From contig OZ038487.1 of assembly GCA_964036315.1 (NCBI GenBank), positions 52,351,783 through 52,415,782 on the forward strand: DNA of 64,000 bases, in the 5' to 3' direction. This document shows, piece by piece, positions 42,977-54,125 of this stretch. The position numbers and the translations under genes were made by a program. Each line of letters starts with the position of its first letter. Positions within the stretch are counted from its first letter, which is position 1. This stretch comes from Acanthosepion esculentum. Its lineage: Eukaryota; Mollusca; Cephalopoda; Sepiida; Sepiidae. The notes under the pieces were generated by a model. The model made no database searches, was not told the DNA's origin, and saw only the letters and a list, made by a program, of their open reading frames with translations.

Positions 42977-43220
42977 TGTTATGGGACCTTACCTATAACG
43001 ACAGTGAACTCTTCCTGACACTATGAATACTGCGCCTCTCAAGAGAGAGAGAGAGACGAGACGGAATCGAGTCGAGCCAATAGTAGTTCACTCCAAACCA
43101 GACTCACAGTCATACTAACACCTTCCACATCTTGTATTATTATTCTGTTTAATATATCTTTGTTATTTCTACTCTTGTGTTCGTATTGTTCTTCCTTGGT
43201 CCTAACCTTGGACCATAACA
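42977..43220 (+). repeat. 3' LTR, 244 bp
   Basis: TGTTATGGGACC...GGACCATAACA, preceded by the purine-rich 'AAAGCTTGGGAGCGGG'. Ends TGTTA/TAACA are inverted, as expected. Size and ends resemble the LTR of the 21-28-kb element, so the two are related families. Confidence 0.92.
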
Positions 43221-44214
43221 GGAACAAATGCAACTTTTAAAATAATTTACACTACAGCTGTTATCTACCTTATGAAATTGATGGAATCATCCATATTTGT
43301 TACTCACCCCCGTATAAAAATACACTCTTCTACCAAATCCATCCTAACCAATCAGCACTTCACTTTTTAAATCTTGACTTCTCATTAGTCGAGACAGTAC
43401 AACATGTGTAGCAATTCTCTACAAATCTGTTTTCCCCACTAAGCGCTTTGGAACCGGTTTGAATCACAGAAAATAAATAAATAGGATCGTTTAATCCGAT
43501 TCAAACAGTCAGTAACATAATCTTCATAAGATGCTAAACAACTCCACGCGTGTCATTTCACTGACCCAACGAACTTTTCGCGCGTCAACTTGCTGACTCA
43601 ATAATCATCATTTCTCTCTCAAGAACTCTATCTACAATTTACTAAAAAGAGTGATAATATTCACTACCAAGTAGAAATTGTATTCATCAACCAACTATTA
43701 TTAATACAGTTAAAGGTGCATAACTCCTTGAGACTTTAAACAAACAATTAATACTAAAACACGCATACACATTAACATTTGAACTTACATATGTGACAAT
43801 TTTCACCCTACAGAATTTAACTTTAATTTGATCAACAAACCTGAACTGTAAATTCTTAGACGCCAAATCATTACATGGTCATTCCATTTTCTCCTATCAC
43901 GTCACACTCAAACATCAATCATAAATTCTCTAGTCTATATGTATGTTATTCGTATATAAATGCCTGTTATTGTTGAAACCTCTAATTCTATTGTTTCTCC
44001 TTGAATTTTCTTTTCAATTGATTGCTTTTAAATGCTCATTGTTTATTTGTTGTGGATGAAAAATTATTGAACACACCCATTTCTGAATCTTCAAGCAATT
44101 TAACCTTCTGATACCTAAGTATGTGTGATGTGTTAAAAGTTTTAACACACCACACATCCCCAACAAAATGAAACTTAAAAACCATTGTAAGCAGAAATAA
44201 ACAAACTTTTATAA
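43221..44214. other. Non-coding spacer
   Basis: No recognised element. Less AT-biased in places (43.54-43.59 kb has several CG dinucleotides). Confidence 0.45.
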
Positions 44215-44222
44215 CTTTATTT

Positions 44223-44938
44223 GGTAAATGTTTATTTTAACACCCGAACGTCATTCACTGCTGAACTATTTTCATTCAGAAAATAGTACGCGTTTCCGTT
44301 CCGTAAAGCGATTTTTTTTGGTACTTAATTTAAGAAAGTTAACTTTCAAATATATGTAAACATAGACAAAAAAAGAATAAGAAAAAAAAATGAACACCTA
44401 ACCCTAATTTGAAAGTTAACTTTCTTCTTTAAAAAAAATAAAAGAATAACAAAAAAAACTAACCCTAATTTGAAAGTTTATTTTCTTCTTTAAAAAAAAT
44501 AAAAGAATAACAAAAAAAAACTAACCGTAATTTGAAAGTGTACTTTCTTCTTTGAAAAAAAAAAAGAATAACAAAAAAAAACCTAACCCTAATTTGAAAG
44601 TTAACTTTCTTCTTAAATTAAGTACAAAAAAAAATCGGTACTAATTTCTAATGCGTACTAATTTCAGCAAGGACTTTCTTAAAGGAAGTAAATAGGCTCT
44701 AATTGTATACCTCCACCGACAAAATTCAGCAGTGAATTAAGTATCAGTAAGTCGGTAATGGCTGACGAAATACGAGCAAAGAGTCCGATTTTTTCTGGTC
44801 GTTAACATCCAAAAAGGTAGGTTTCTTCAAAATCTAATTGTTGATTTGAGTTCAGCATATACATTTGCACGGAAATAAGACTATTTTTGAAAAATTTGAA
44901 GGGATATTAGCGCTCTGGTGTTAAAATAAACATTTACC
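44223..44938. mobile_element. MITE with 8-bp target duplication
   Basis: Terminal inverted repeats of at least 22 bp, starting GGTAAATGTTTATTTTAA, perfect on both ends, flanked by the direct 8-bp repeat CTTTATTT (44215-44222 and 44939-44946). An 8-bp duplication fits hAT, P or Merlin-type transposases; the GG start favours Merlin-like or an unusual hAT. No transposase. The centre has an inner inverted repeat ('GTACTTAATTTAAGAAAG' near 44320 against 44.61-44.63 kb). Confidence 0.85.
44390..44625. repeat. 60-bp tandem repeat inside the MITE
   Basis: Four units of 'CTAACCCTAATTTGAAAGTT' + 'TTTCTTCTTTAAAAAAA' + 'AGAATAAC' + A run. 'CCTAACCCTAA' resembles the animal telomere repeat but occurs once per unit, so it is not telomeric DNA. 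Confidence 0.9.
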
Positions 44939-44946
44939 CTTTATTT

Positions 44947-45974
44947 TAACTAAACAATCTATTTTATAGAAAAAAATCAATCACTTTATTCTTACAATTT
45001 AAAAATGTATAATTTCTGTAAAAATTGACGACTCTTGGTCAAACTCAAAAATATTTTTGTTAGAACTAACTTTCGTTTGATGAATGACTCGCACTTGCGG
45101 CTAAAGAAGAAATGTAAGTTCTGCATTCAAAAACGTGATGAATCCAATAAGACAATGTTGCTATGTCAACAGTCCCAATTCTAAATTTCATCCAATCAGA
45201 TTCTTTGAAAGAACCTCTCTGTCCGATATACTGTTGAGAACACTTTATAAGTTAATGCAGTTTGTGATTTGACAAAGGTGAAGGTTTCTCGCAGGTAAGT
45301 GTAAATCATAGTCATTGCTTAACCTAGCAAGTAGTAAAGTTTTAGATGAGAGTTTCACGTAGAACTTTTGCAGAATGTTCAAAATTATTTTGTCGGAAAT
45401 ATATTTGGAGAACGAACTTTGGTTAGATTAATGCCCCAAACAAAAGGAAATATAAGCTTACGGCTCAAAAATGCTACGAATCCAGTTAGAAAATGCTATG
45501 TGAAACTGTTAAGTCAACAGCCCTAATTATACACTTTTCATGACTTCTAACAAGAATTGTCGAAAGAATCCCAACATTCCCAAGAAAAACAAGACAATAT
45601 TAGTAGGAATAGATATGCAAACAGAAAATTAACTTTATCAAATGAGTGATGATCCACAGGTGGAAAAAGTACACATTTGAAATTGCATTCCTTGACAGAA
45701 GTATGCTCGCCAATTCTGCAGGAATGCAGCCAACGTTCAAAGAAGTTAAAAATTTGTCATTTGAACCAAATGCTAACGCTGTTATATGAACGTAAAATTT
45801 TCGAAAAGTTTCTATAACTGGCCGACAGTAAAAACTGAAAACAAATAAGTGGGAAGACTATTTATTTTATTGTAAGGTTTGTGAGGCCTTTTCCAACGTA
45901 AGGATAGCATTTTCAACGATCTTTACGAAATTATCTCCTTTATCAAAGAATTGCTGGACACGTTGTGTCAGTCA
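44947..45974. other. Spacer with an internal duplication and a weak promoter-like site
   Basis: Blocks at 45.12-45.18 kb and 45.46-45.53 kb resemble each other ('GAATCCA', 'TTAGAAAATG/AAGACAATG', 'GTCAACAG'), an old duplication. CCAATCA (45192-45198), TATAA (45246-45250) and a splice-donor match CAG|GTAAGT (45292-45300) are spaced like a small promoter plus first exon. There is no coding support. Confidence 0.3.
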
Positions 45975-46530
45975 GGGCCGCTGCGTGCTAGCCCTTAACA
46001 CCCCAATTGGGGTGTAATGGGAGGTTAGCCTGACTAGGGTCCACGGGAAGGCCTAATAGCCTCCTGGCAGTGCTTTGAGACACTCGCTATCTTACCAACG
46101 TTTGTTTTTTTTTCTATCTACATTTATATATATTACAAATTATACTAAGCACAACTGACATTTAAAAGCTGAAAGATTTTTGCGGATTTTGACGTCATTC
46201 TGGGCCCTTTCTTTACTCCAAATCCGTGAATGTTGAATGTGTTCAGTTAAATAAAATGATTCAACCTTTTAACAAGAAAAATCTCAAGTTGATGTTAAAA
46301 ACTGCTGTAAAATGTTGTTGATTTATTTAAGATGAAATGATCTATTATTACAACTACATGTCTCTAATTAATTTGTATTTAGATACATTGTACTTATTTT
46401 TAATTTTTCTAGTTGAATTGTTCACCTATATTGCATATGATCCATTATTTCACATGGGTGACAATAAAATTTGTATTTTATGAATACTACTTTATGAAAA
46501 CTGTGATGTACTAGAGTGGGAGGCACATCA
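45975..46530. repeat. Rep-R, best full copy
   Basis: From 'AGTCAGGGCCGCTGCGTGCT' to 'ATGAATACTACTTTATGAAA'. Shares 'GGCAGTGCTTTGAGACAC', 'CGCTATCTTACCAACGTTTG' and the later blocks with 58.30-58.84 kb, and the second half with 19.4-20.0 kb. The start carries the small palindrome 'CACCCCAATTGGGGTG' (46000-46015). No ORF. Confidence 0.8.
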
Positions 46531-47569
46531 TAAATTCGGGGTTAGGGGGCACGAGACATTTGCGCTGGAAAAACAACGCAGAAGAAAAAAATATACTATT
46601 TACTGGCAAACAAAAAATTGAGGAAGAAATTATGGAAAATATTAGTTATGAATTATGAAACCACCACAATTATGGCGAATTTTTTTTAGGAAACAAGCAG
46701 TTATACGAAGGGCATCGGAATGAATGGAGTTTTTTGTTTTAATCTTGAAAACCATAACATTGATTTTATGTGCCAAGTCCTTTCAGTCCGTAGGCAATCA
46801 TGGCTCTCCACAACTTCTTTTCTTTCTGTAAGTAATTTTTTTACCTTTTTACCATCTGTTTGGTTGGATTGGCAGAAACAGGGGCAATCAGAAAAGGCCC
46901 ATGTGGTTTTTGCAGCAAACCGTTTCTGAGCCACTGATTTACTTTATAGCTGATTTCACCCATTTAGTCAGATCCGACCAGGCTGGCATTAGCGACGGAC
47001 TCCACGATGTTTCATGACCCTGGTATTTTGGACAGTATTCCGGAAGTGAGTGTATGGGGCCGGACAAAATTAAGGTCTGTTTTTGTCATATGAGCTAAGG
47101 ATGTCAAAGTGAGCACTTCCGTTTCATTGAAAGAATTTGAATTCCGACAAAGTATGACATAATCTATTCCAGCATGAAGTACCAGATACAAGTCTTTTAC
47201 ACAGTCAAAATATATATCTTGAAACTTAGTAATCATTTAGTCTAATCATGATCAAGCAAGCACAGACTCTCACTATGTCCGTATAACTTGATTTAAGTAT
47301 ACAGTAAGAGATTAGTCTGGCACAAGGCCACAATTGTGAAGCACTTGGTAATGATTGAACTGTAGTATTAATAGTTTACCCTAATGGCTTGCTGACCGTG
47401 ACACCAGTGTTAGGGACTTTAGCCTGAATTTTAACAATTTATTAACTATTTATTTACATAAGTCATTGTTAACAAAGGTTTGTGTGACCTGGCTTGTTCA
47501 ACTATTGATCACATTGCATTATGCACTCTCTCAAAGAAACTGTCATTAAGATTCAATTTGCATCTTTTT
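46531..47569. other. Mostly unassigned; short R1 tail
   Basis: 46765-46835 (-) matches the R1 3' end ('CATGGCTCTCCACAACTTC'). The rest, including a 74-residue minus frame at 47012-47236, is not recognised. Confidence 0.45.
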
Positions 47570-48365
47570 TTTATATGCACCATGTCCCTTCATAACTTCC
47601 TATATTTTCTAGCTCTTAGCACTGTTGTTACTATTCTTTCCGCTCTGTTCTGACATCCATTTACAGAAACTTGTCAGGTAGGTTACTTGCTGTTTGCTCT
47701 CTTGTCTTTATTATGTCATATGAGTGTCAAATTCTCCAAGGTTTCTTTCCTCATTATACATCCCAGAAATTTCAACTATCTCTTTATGATTCTAAGCATA
47801 AGTACCTCTCTGTTCCTATTTTCCTTAAAATTTCCACATTGTTCACTTGATCTGCCCATGGTATTCTTAGCATCCTTCTGTAGAGCCCCATCTCTGTTGC
47901 CTCAAGTGTCCCCTTCATCTGTGAGGAAATTGTTAGGCATTCACTGCCATATAAGAAAATTGCTATTATATACTAATAGTCCTATATTACATTCTCTCTT
48001 AAAACTTTTTTGTGTGTTTGGAATGCATTTCTTTTTTCTTTTTTTTTTGCTATACCAATGCACCTTCAGGTTTCTGTCACATTTTCCATTGTCTATTATA
48101 ACCTTCCCCAGGTTGTTAAATTTCAATATGTGTTTGATTTTGATATCTTCAATTTGTAGCTCACATCTTGCTAATGAAGCCGCATTCTTTCTTTGAATTG
48201 ATAGTTTGTCCTTTCTTCTTGCTTTCATTTATTATCTTGTCTAGGAGTTCCTGCAGCTTCTGTCCGTCATCAACATGGTGTCATCTACATATCTTATGTT
48301 GTTAAGATTGCACCCAGCAATAATAAATCCTTGCGGAACTTCTACTTTTTTTATAATGTTTTCTA
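47570..48365 (-). pseudogene. R1 RTE-like LINE relic
   Basis: Long minus-strand R1 copy. In order from its 3' end: the CATGTCCCTTCATAACTTCC end, C-terminal block, 'CTCTTTATGATTCTAAG' (47.78 kb), the 'CTTCTGTAGAGCCCCATCTC' block, and up to the region beyond 'LQIEDIKIKHILKFNNLGKV' (48.11-48.17 kb) and 'KDKLSIQRKN'. Frameshifted. Confidence 0.8.
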
Positions 48366-48386
48366 ATGTCTTTTCCCCCATTTCTT

Positions 48387-48518
48387 TGTGTGTGTGTGTG
48401 TATGTGTGTATATGTATATGTGTGTATATGTATATGTGTGTGTGTGTGTATATATATGTATGTATATATGTGTGTGTGTGTATATATGTGTGTATATGTA
48501 TATGTGTGTATATGTATA

Positions 48519-48553
<35 letters not shown>
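48387..48553. repeat. (TG)n / (TATG)n compound microsatellite
   Basis: 167 bp of TG, TATG and TATATG units. Long frames through it coding for Cys-Val-Tyr repeats are artefacts. Confidence 0.97.
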
Positions 48554-49204
48554 AGGAGTATTCTTTTTGGCTGGCTTACAGTTGAGCTATCATGCCTACT
48601 CTTTACTTATATTGATTTTATTGAATGAGACAATCATTTCTCAGTTATATATTTATTCCATTTGTTTTGTTTATTTCTCTTTTTTTTTATTTATAAATAT
48701 TTTTTCCTTTTTTTTTTCCCCTACTTGTTGTTTGATTTCTCTCTGATTGTTACTTTTCCTTCCGATCTGTTCTCGAATTAAATAGTAGACAAATAATCAA
48801 TATTTCTTCCATCATTATTTTTTCTCTCTCTAAGATCTGTCTGCTTCTAAGATTGTTGATCTTCTGTAGAGACATTTTCTGAGACATTTTGCATTGCTTC
48901 AATTTTTGTTTTGTTTTTCTAATATAAGAATATTTCTCTTCATTCTTTTTTGGCCTTTATTCTGTCTTTTTGTTTTGTGTGGTTGTCTCCTTGTTTTTAC
49001 TGACCAAAGACTTGATGTGTTACAAATACATTGTAACCTGGGTGTTGTCATGGTTCATTATCTTGATTTTTTGTCTTTGATGAACGCTGATTATGGTAGA
49101 GAGACTTGACATTACTGACTTTCAGGAAGGTAATTGGACTAATATCCAAATCCTTTGTTTAAATATGTATATGCTGAAATCATTTTCTTTAAAAGTATTA
49201 AATA
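48554..49204. other. Non-coding T-rich spacer
   Basis: No supported feature; a 71-residue plus frame (48894-49109) is hydrophobic but without a start context or motif. Confidence 0.45.
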
Positions 49205-49605
49205 ATGATAAGTGACCATTACTGTAAATAAAATGACAACAAGTCCAACACATTCCTCAGGATTCTTGCAGATCTATCGCTACTTCCACAGAAACTGCTC
49301 GGATGACCGATATTCCCTGTTCACTTCAAGTCAAACCTTTACAGCAAAGACAGGCCATGCAACTCACATAGTAGCAAATTACCCACAATCCCTCCATATT
49401 CCATCGGTGAAAAGTATGTTCCACTCAAAGATCTTTTTTCTGTGAACCACTGCTCTGTGGAACTTAATCCCAATAGGATGTTGACATGATAACTACAATT
49501 TTAACCTGTTCAAGGCTAGGGTTAACTATTATCTTCTATTCCTATCTGCACAAATTACCTCCCCAGGACTTGTAAAGGGTGAACCTTACTATTTAAAAAA
49601 AAAGT
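49205..49605 (+). mobile_element. J2 LINE 3' fragment
   Basis: 'YRYFHRNCSDDRYSLF' (49.27-49.32 kb), 'FTAKTGHATHIVAN' (49.33-49.38 kb), then 'PSVKSMFHSKIFFL' and the W-N-like block, ending with a 'GGGTGAACCTTACTATT' 3' end and A run. Frameshifted but in good order. Confidence 0.75.
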
Positions 49606-49639
49606 ACTCTTAGTTCTTTTTGGGCTCTTTATGTGTGTG

Positions 49640-51395
49640 TGTGTATATGTGTGTAGGGCAAGAACAGTGTGCCTTCATTAATGACAATTGAACAAGGAAA
49701 GCAATATTTATGCTCAGAATGATACCTGAAAGGGCAATACAAATGCTAAAGGAAGTATACCTATGTTTTATAGATTATGCAAAAGTGTTTGATAAGGTAT
49801 TCACAAAGAACTGTTAGGTAATGTTAGCATATTTGGGAAGGATATTAGAATAATCTAGAGCCTATCATCATCAGTACCTTGACTGCTTCAATCATCAGAG
49901 GGACCTAAGAGCAAAATAAACCTCCTCCAGGATGATCTGTTGATCGTGGCACTCAGTAGTTCTGGCATTGTCATATCTGTCCACTCTGATGTTTTTGTGC
50001 TGGTGAGACAGAAAAGTACTAGGAAGAGTGAAAAAGTCAAACAGTTATGTCCTGACTCCAAAAAGAAGAGGTACCGAGTAAAATTTAATGGGAAAATTGG
50101 CTTGGGAGGGGTTGTAATGGAATGTCCCACACTCCCTATCGCCTACGTGGAGTGACTATATCAGTAGATATATAGAGTGAGCACAGGATATACCTGGAGG
50201 CTTGCTTCAGGAATTATTAGCCTGCTACCCGATTTCCTGTCTTTCAGTAGTGTATCCTCTTTTACAATAAATCTCTCTTTATTTCATCTCTTCGTATATT
50301 GCTGTTCCTTCATCAAGTACCACCTTTGTCTGTTTGTACCCTCTTTAAAGATATAACAGATGTTGTTTGACCAGCTGTTGTGTTGCTGTCCTTCTTCAAC
50401 AATGTCTTGCATGAATGTCTATAGAAACCATAGCTGCATATAGATAGAAAATGAATTTGGTAAATATACAAAAATAGATAGGGTATAAGACAAGGAGGTG
50501 TCTTCTCACCAGATATTCAGTCTTTACTTTGAGTGATTCTGAGAGAATTAGAAGTTCTACCAGGATTCTTTATTGGTGACACAGTCTTATCAACATAAGA
50601 TATGCAGATAACATAGTATTGAGAGCAAACAGAAAGGAAACTACAATAACTCCTACAGAAGTTAGTGAAGGAAAGTGAAGAAAGAACTAAACTTCAATTG
50701 CAAGAAGATGGAACGCATGGTTGTTATCAAAAGGAACAGCCCAACATGCAAATTACAAATTGGAGATACCAAAATCAAACAAGTAAATCAATTTAAATAT
50801 CTAGGAAGTGTTTTAACAGAGGATGGAAATGACATTGTAATCTGAAGGAACATTGGAATAGTGAAAGTTGCCTTCCAAAATCTAAGCAAAGTATTAAGGA
50901 ACAGGAAAATTTAATGAGAAACAAAGAAAAGAGTACTGAACTTTTACATAATATCTGCCCTCTGATATGACAATGAATGCTGGACAATTTCCTCACAAAT
51001 GAAGGAGACTTGAGGCAACAGAAAATGTAGCTCTGTAGAAGGATGCTGAGAATATCATGGACTAAACATGTGAGCAACAAGGAAGTTTTAAGGAAAATGG
51101 AAGCAAAATGGACACTTTATACTTAGGATCAGAGAGTTGAAATTTCTTGGAACATAATGAGGAAAGAGGGCTTGGAGAAATTGACACTCAAGGCCATATT
51201 GAAGGTAAGGTGGATAGAAGAAAGCAGTAGGTAACCTACTGAATAAACTTGTGTAGATAGTTAGCAGAACAGGGATGAGAAGAAATAACAAAATAACAAA
51301 CATTACTAAGAGCTACAAATGGCAGGAAGTTGTGGAGAGTTGTGATCACTTACAGCATATAGACAATTATAATAATATAGTACAAGCTAAATATC
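49640..51395 (+). pseudogene. R1 RTE-like LINE, the longest copy, interrupted
   Basis: Covers the RT palm to the C-terminus: 'KAIFMLRMIPERAIQMLKEV', 'LCFIDYAKVFDKV' (motif A, ~49.75-49.80 kb), then a ~570-bp insert (49.86-50.43 kb), 'ENEFGKYTKI', 'IRQGGVFSPD' (~50.49 kb), 'IRYADNIV' with the catalytic YAD and N in place of the second D (~50.60 kb), 'CKLQIGDTKIKQVNQFKYLG' (~50.75-50.81 kb), the 'EEVLRKM'-like and 'LKFLGHNEERGLGEI' parts, and 'KLWRVVIT' at the end (~51.33 kb). Frameshifts and stops throughout. Confidence 0.85.
49857..50425 (+). other. Unidentified insert in R1
   Basis: The insert contains a frame of ~90 codons (49883-50155) ending 'ECPTLPIAYVE' with a Ser-rich start and a Lys/Arg-rich middle, then ~270 bp with AATAAA (50270-50275). 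The layout looks like the last exon and 3' UTR of a retrocopied gene, or the end of another retroelement with part of its LTR. Left edge 'TCTAGAGCC' and right edge 'TCTATAGAAACC' may be a degraded target duplication. I do not know the protein. Confidence 0.4.
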
Positions 51396-51594
51396 AGCAT
51401 TATTAATGAAAATCTGGACTAATATATGCCTCTGTTGTTTATATACTTAACTGATATATAAAACTAGCATGGATACCTGCTATTACCAAGGTAAAAATAA
51501 CTTCAAATATCATCATTAGTCATTCTCATTAGCAAGGTGTTCAGGATTATTTCTTTGATGCAATTTTCTTCTTTATAGTGTTTTTTTCTCATAT

Positions 51595-52050
51595 TCTCTA
51601 AATCAGAATATTATTTGTCCTTATCTGGCATCTTGGCTTCAACCACTATAAGGTTGCCTCCCTTTGCCTTTTCTATAAATACTTTTATTTTGGTAATTGC
51701 TTGGATGACCCCTTAGCTATGGTTCCTAGTCTCCTTGAATTTACACACAGTACTAGACTGGCGATGTAGGCTCACAAATTTACAGTTGAGCTGGCTAGAT
51801 GTAACCGTAAATTCTATGCTAACAGTTTTTGCGCACTTCTCACTTGTGGAACTGCCTTCCAGCTCCATGATTTCCAGCCAGCCTTAATCTTCAAAAATGT
51901 AAATATACTTTCAATCGCTACCTACACTCCTGATTACTTTTCTTTAATTCTTGCTCCTTAGTAATGTTCCTGTTTCTTACTCTTCCCCACCCAGTAACCC
52001 ATTGTGTTTCAGTGGCCTTATTGCTTTGCTTGGGGTGAAATGATTAGTCA
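51595..52050 (+). mobile_element. J1 LINE 3' end
   Basis: 'PSLASWLQPL'-like start, 'FGNCLDDPLAMVPSLLEF' (51.69-51.74 kb), 'FTVELARCNRKFYANSF' (51.78-51.83 kb), 'LWNCLPAP', and the 3' end 'TGCTTTGCTTGGGGTGAAAT'. One or two frameshifts; intermediate in age. Confidence 0.75.
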
Positions 52051-52319
52051 TGTTTGAATTGTTAGATTGTTTTTTGTCTTTACTGGTTGTGTGATTCTCT
52101 GCATCTGATCATTGTTTAGTCTCAAATTTCCTCATTTTACAATGGCAAATTTCTCTCTAAGTTGTCTGGTCACAAGCAAATATTTTACAAACACAGATGG
52201 AAAAAATATAGTTTCTCACTCTGTTTTGGTAGAAATTGTTTTATTTTGCTAGAAACGGCATGAACTCTGAGGTCAACATGGAATAATGGTCAGTTTATTC
52301 TATTATTACTTTAGGAAGT
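52051..52319. other. Non-coding spacer
   Basis: AT-rich, no feature. Confidence 0.4.
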
Positions 52320-54125
52320 ATCAGAATTCTTCTGCCATGCTTTACTGAGTTGTTTAAGTGCTGCCTGAAGGAAAAATATTTCCCAGGTCTATGGAAGGTG
52401 TCAACTGTATGCCCTGTTTTTAAGACTTCATGTGAATGCTCATCTCTGTTGTATTATTGTCTTATCAGTATCCTTAGTGTCATTGTCCTGGGTATGATGA
52501 TAAACTACATCCAGCAGCAAGGCCTCTGATCAGGAGGTTTCGAGGAGCATGTAACTACCTCTTATTGCTGGTGTTAGCAACTGTTAAGGACCCAGCTCTG
52601 GTAAATAGTTAACCCCCAAACTGGGATCAAAACATTATGAAAGTGTATAAATGTTTTTATCTTAAAAATATCAGCAATACATTTTTTGAAAAACAATATT
52701 ACCAGCAATAAATTTGACTCTTGTCAAAAGTGCTCTTTACAAAAATACATCAATGAAACCTGATCTACAAACTGATTTCTTACAAAGACTATATATTCTA
52801 TTCATATGGACCTATCCTAAAAATCTTGTCAGCATTAAATAACCCATTGAGGTTGATATGCCATAAAATAAACAAAACCAAACTTAGTGTCATCAACAAA
52901 ATCATTGAGTCTATTTTCAACAAGAAGCTTATTGATCACATCAGCAGAAACATTGTCCTTAGCAAAAAACAGTATAGATTTCACTCTTCTGGGTTCACTG
53001 TTGATGTTTTAACTGTCATTTCCCATGGAATAACCAAAGTATTCAATAATAACTTCATCACATGAGATATTGTCTTAGATATCTCAATGGTATTTGACAA
53101 AAAAATGGTATTGGGAGTTGTTACACAAACTATCAAGCTATGCCATCACTGAGAATGTTTATGGAATTATCATCTCCTCCTTATTGAAGAGGTCAATGAA
53201 GGTCATCATTAATAACTTGCCTTCTGTAGCCCAAAGGTCTCTTTGGTCCTATCCACATTGTACTTTATATAAACAACCCAAGAACATTCTCAGAAAATAT
53301 CTATGCTGGCGATATCACAGTTTATCACAGACCTTCAAATATCTAGATGAACAGAGTCTGGCAGGTGATCTCTCCTCTAACATTGAACAGTGGGGTGGTG
53401 GCTTGTAACATGTAATACATCCAAAACTAATTTCCTATCATCATTGAGCAGACTGAATTTTTGCCAGTCCTCAAGTGGAACTTGTATATATGAACCATCA
53501 CTAAAGATGTTGGAAACATGGTCAGTTCCTAGTACTGCTTTAGAATGTACTTGACTCCTTGTGCCATATTTTTATCTTTGCAAGAGTCAGATCAGATCAA
53601 AAACTGAATATTACTACCATATCAGGACTGGAAGTGATGACTCTTCACTTTTCAGCCTTGACAGAGTTCAGAAGTGTTTATGCAGCCTTGCAGGTGATGG
53701 ATTATTTTCAACATTACAGTGCCTTTCCCACAAATGAAACATTGCAAGCATATTGCTATTCTACTGCTATTTTCATGGCAATTGTTCAGATGAGTAACAT
53801 TCGTTAGTTCCACCAGTTCAGACCTTTACAGCTAGGACTCTCCATACCCAAGTACACAAGGCTGAATCATCTTCACTCCTTTTGTGTTCCATTGGTAAGA
53901 AGGAATTCCCACTCATACAGCTTCTTTCCAAAAACATTTACTTTGTGGAACAGACTCCTGAGAGGTTGCTTCCCTGGTATTAACCTCTTTAAGTCAAGGG
54001 TCAACAATTATCTTTCCTGCATATCCTCAAAATCTGAATTTACTTTCTCCTCTTATGTCCATACACAGTAACCCTCTACCTTGAGTAGTTCTTGGGCCTT
54101 GTATTGGGTAAACAATTAGTCAAAA
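52320..54125 (+). pseudogene. J2 Jockey-like LINE, long copy
   Basis: The most complete J2. 'FCHALLSCLSAA' then 'WKVSTVCPVFK'-type sequence (52.39-52.43 kb), a SINE-E insertion (52.48-52.88 kb), 'FNKKLIDHISRNIVLSKKQY' (52.91-52.97 kb), 'DVLTVISHGI', 'ALDIS'-like palm motif A (53.07 kb), 'LPSVAQ' (53.22-53.24 kb), a YADD-region remnant at ~53.31 kb ('CWRYHS' in a shifted frame), 'LYKSQIR' (53.58 kb), 'RVQKCL' and 'CYFHGNCSDE' (53.76-53.80 kb). It ends 'CTTGTATTGGGTAAACAATT' and an A-rich tail. Stops and frameshifts. Confidence 0.85.
52484..52882 (+). mobile_element. SINE-E copy 2, 399 bp, exact 11-bp duplication
   Basis: Flanked by CTTAGTGTCAT on both sides (52473-52483 and 52883-52893), within the J2 coding region, whose reading continues after removal. 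Head 'TGTCCTGGGTATGATGATAA'; possible B box 'GGTTTCGAGG' (52535-52544) in a tRNA-like context 'GGCCTCTGATCAGGAGG'. A-rich end 'ATAAAATAAACAAAACCAAA'. No ORF. LINE-type insertion is implied by the long target duplication and the A-rich end. Confidence 0.85.

Larger units (their letters stand above)
38312..43220 (+). mobile_element. Young Ty3/Gypsy element, about 4.9 kb
   Basis: Complete order: LTR, primer site, gag, protease, reverse transcriptase, RNase H, integrase, LTR. There is no envelope-like frame. The LTRs differ by only about 4-5 substitutions and three short indels over ~208 bp, so insertion was recent compared with the 21-28-kb element. The 5' LTR lacks its first ~30 bp, so no target duplication can be read. 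Damage: a few nonsense changes and frameshifts, several at A or T runs. The family is Gypsy by RT and integrase motifs and domain order; the GGCGACGA primer site is common among Gypsy elements of invertebrates. Confidence 0.9.

Noticed and set aside
44390..44625. Interstitial telomere array
   Set aside because: CCCTAA occurs once per ~60-bp unit and not in tandem.
48275..48746. Cysteine-rich ORFs of 117 and 126 residues
   Set aside because: They are translations of a TG/TATG microsatellite in two frames.
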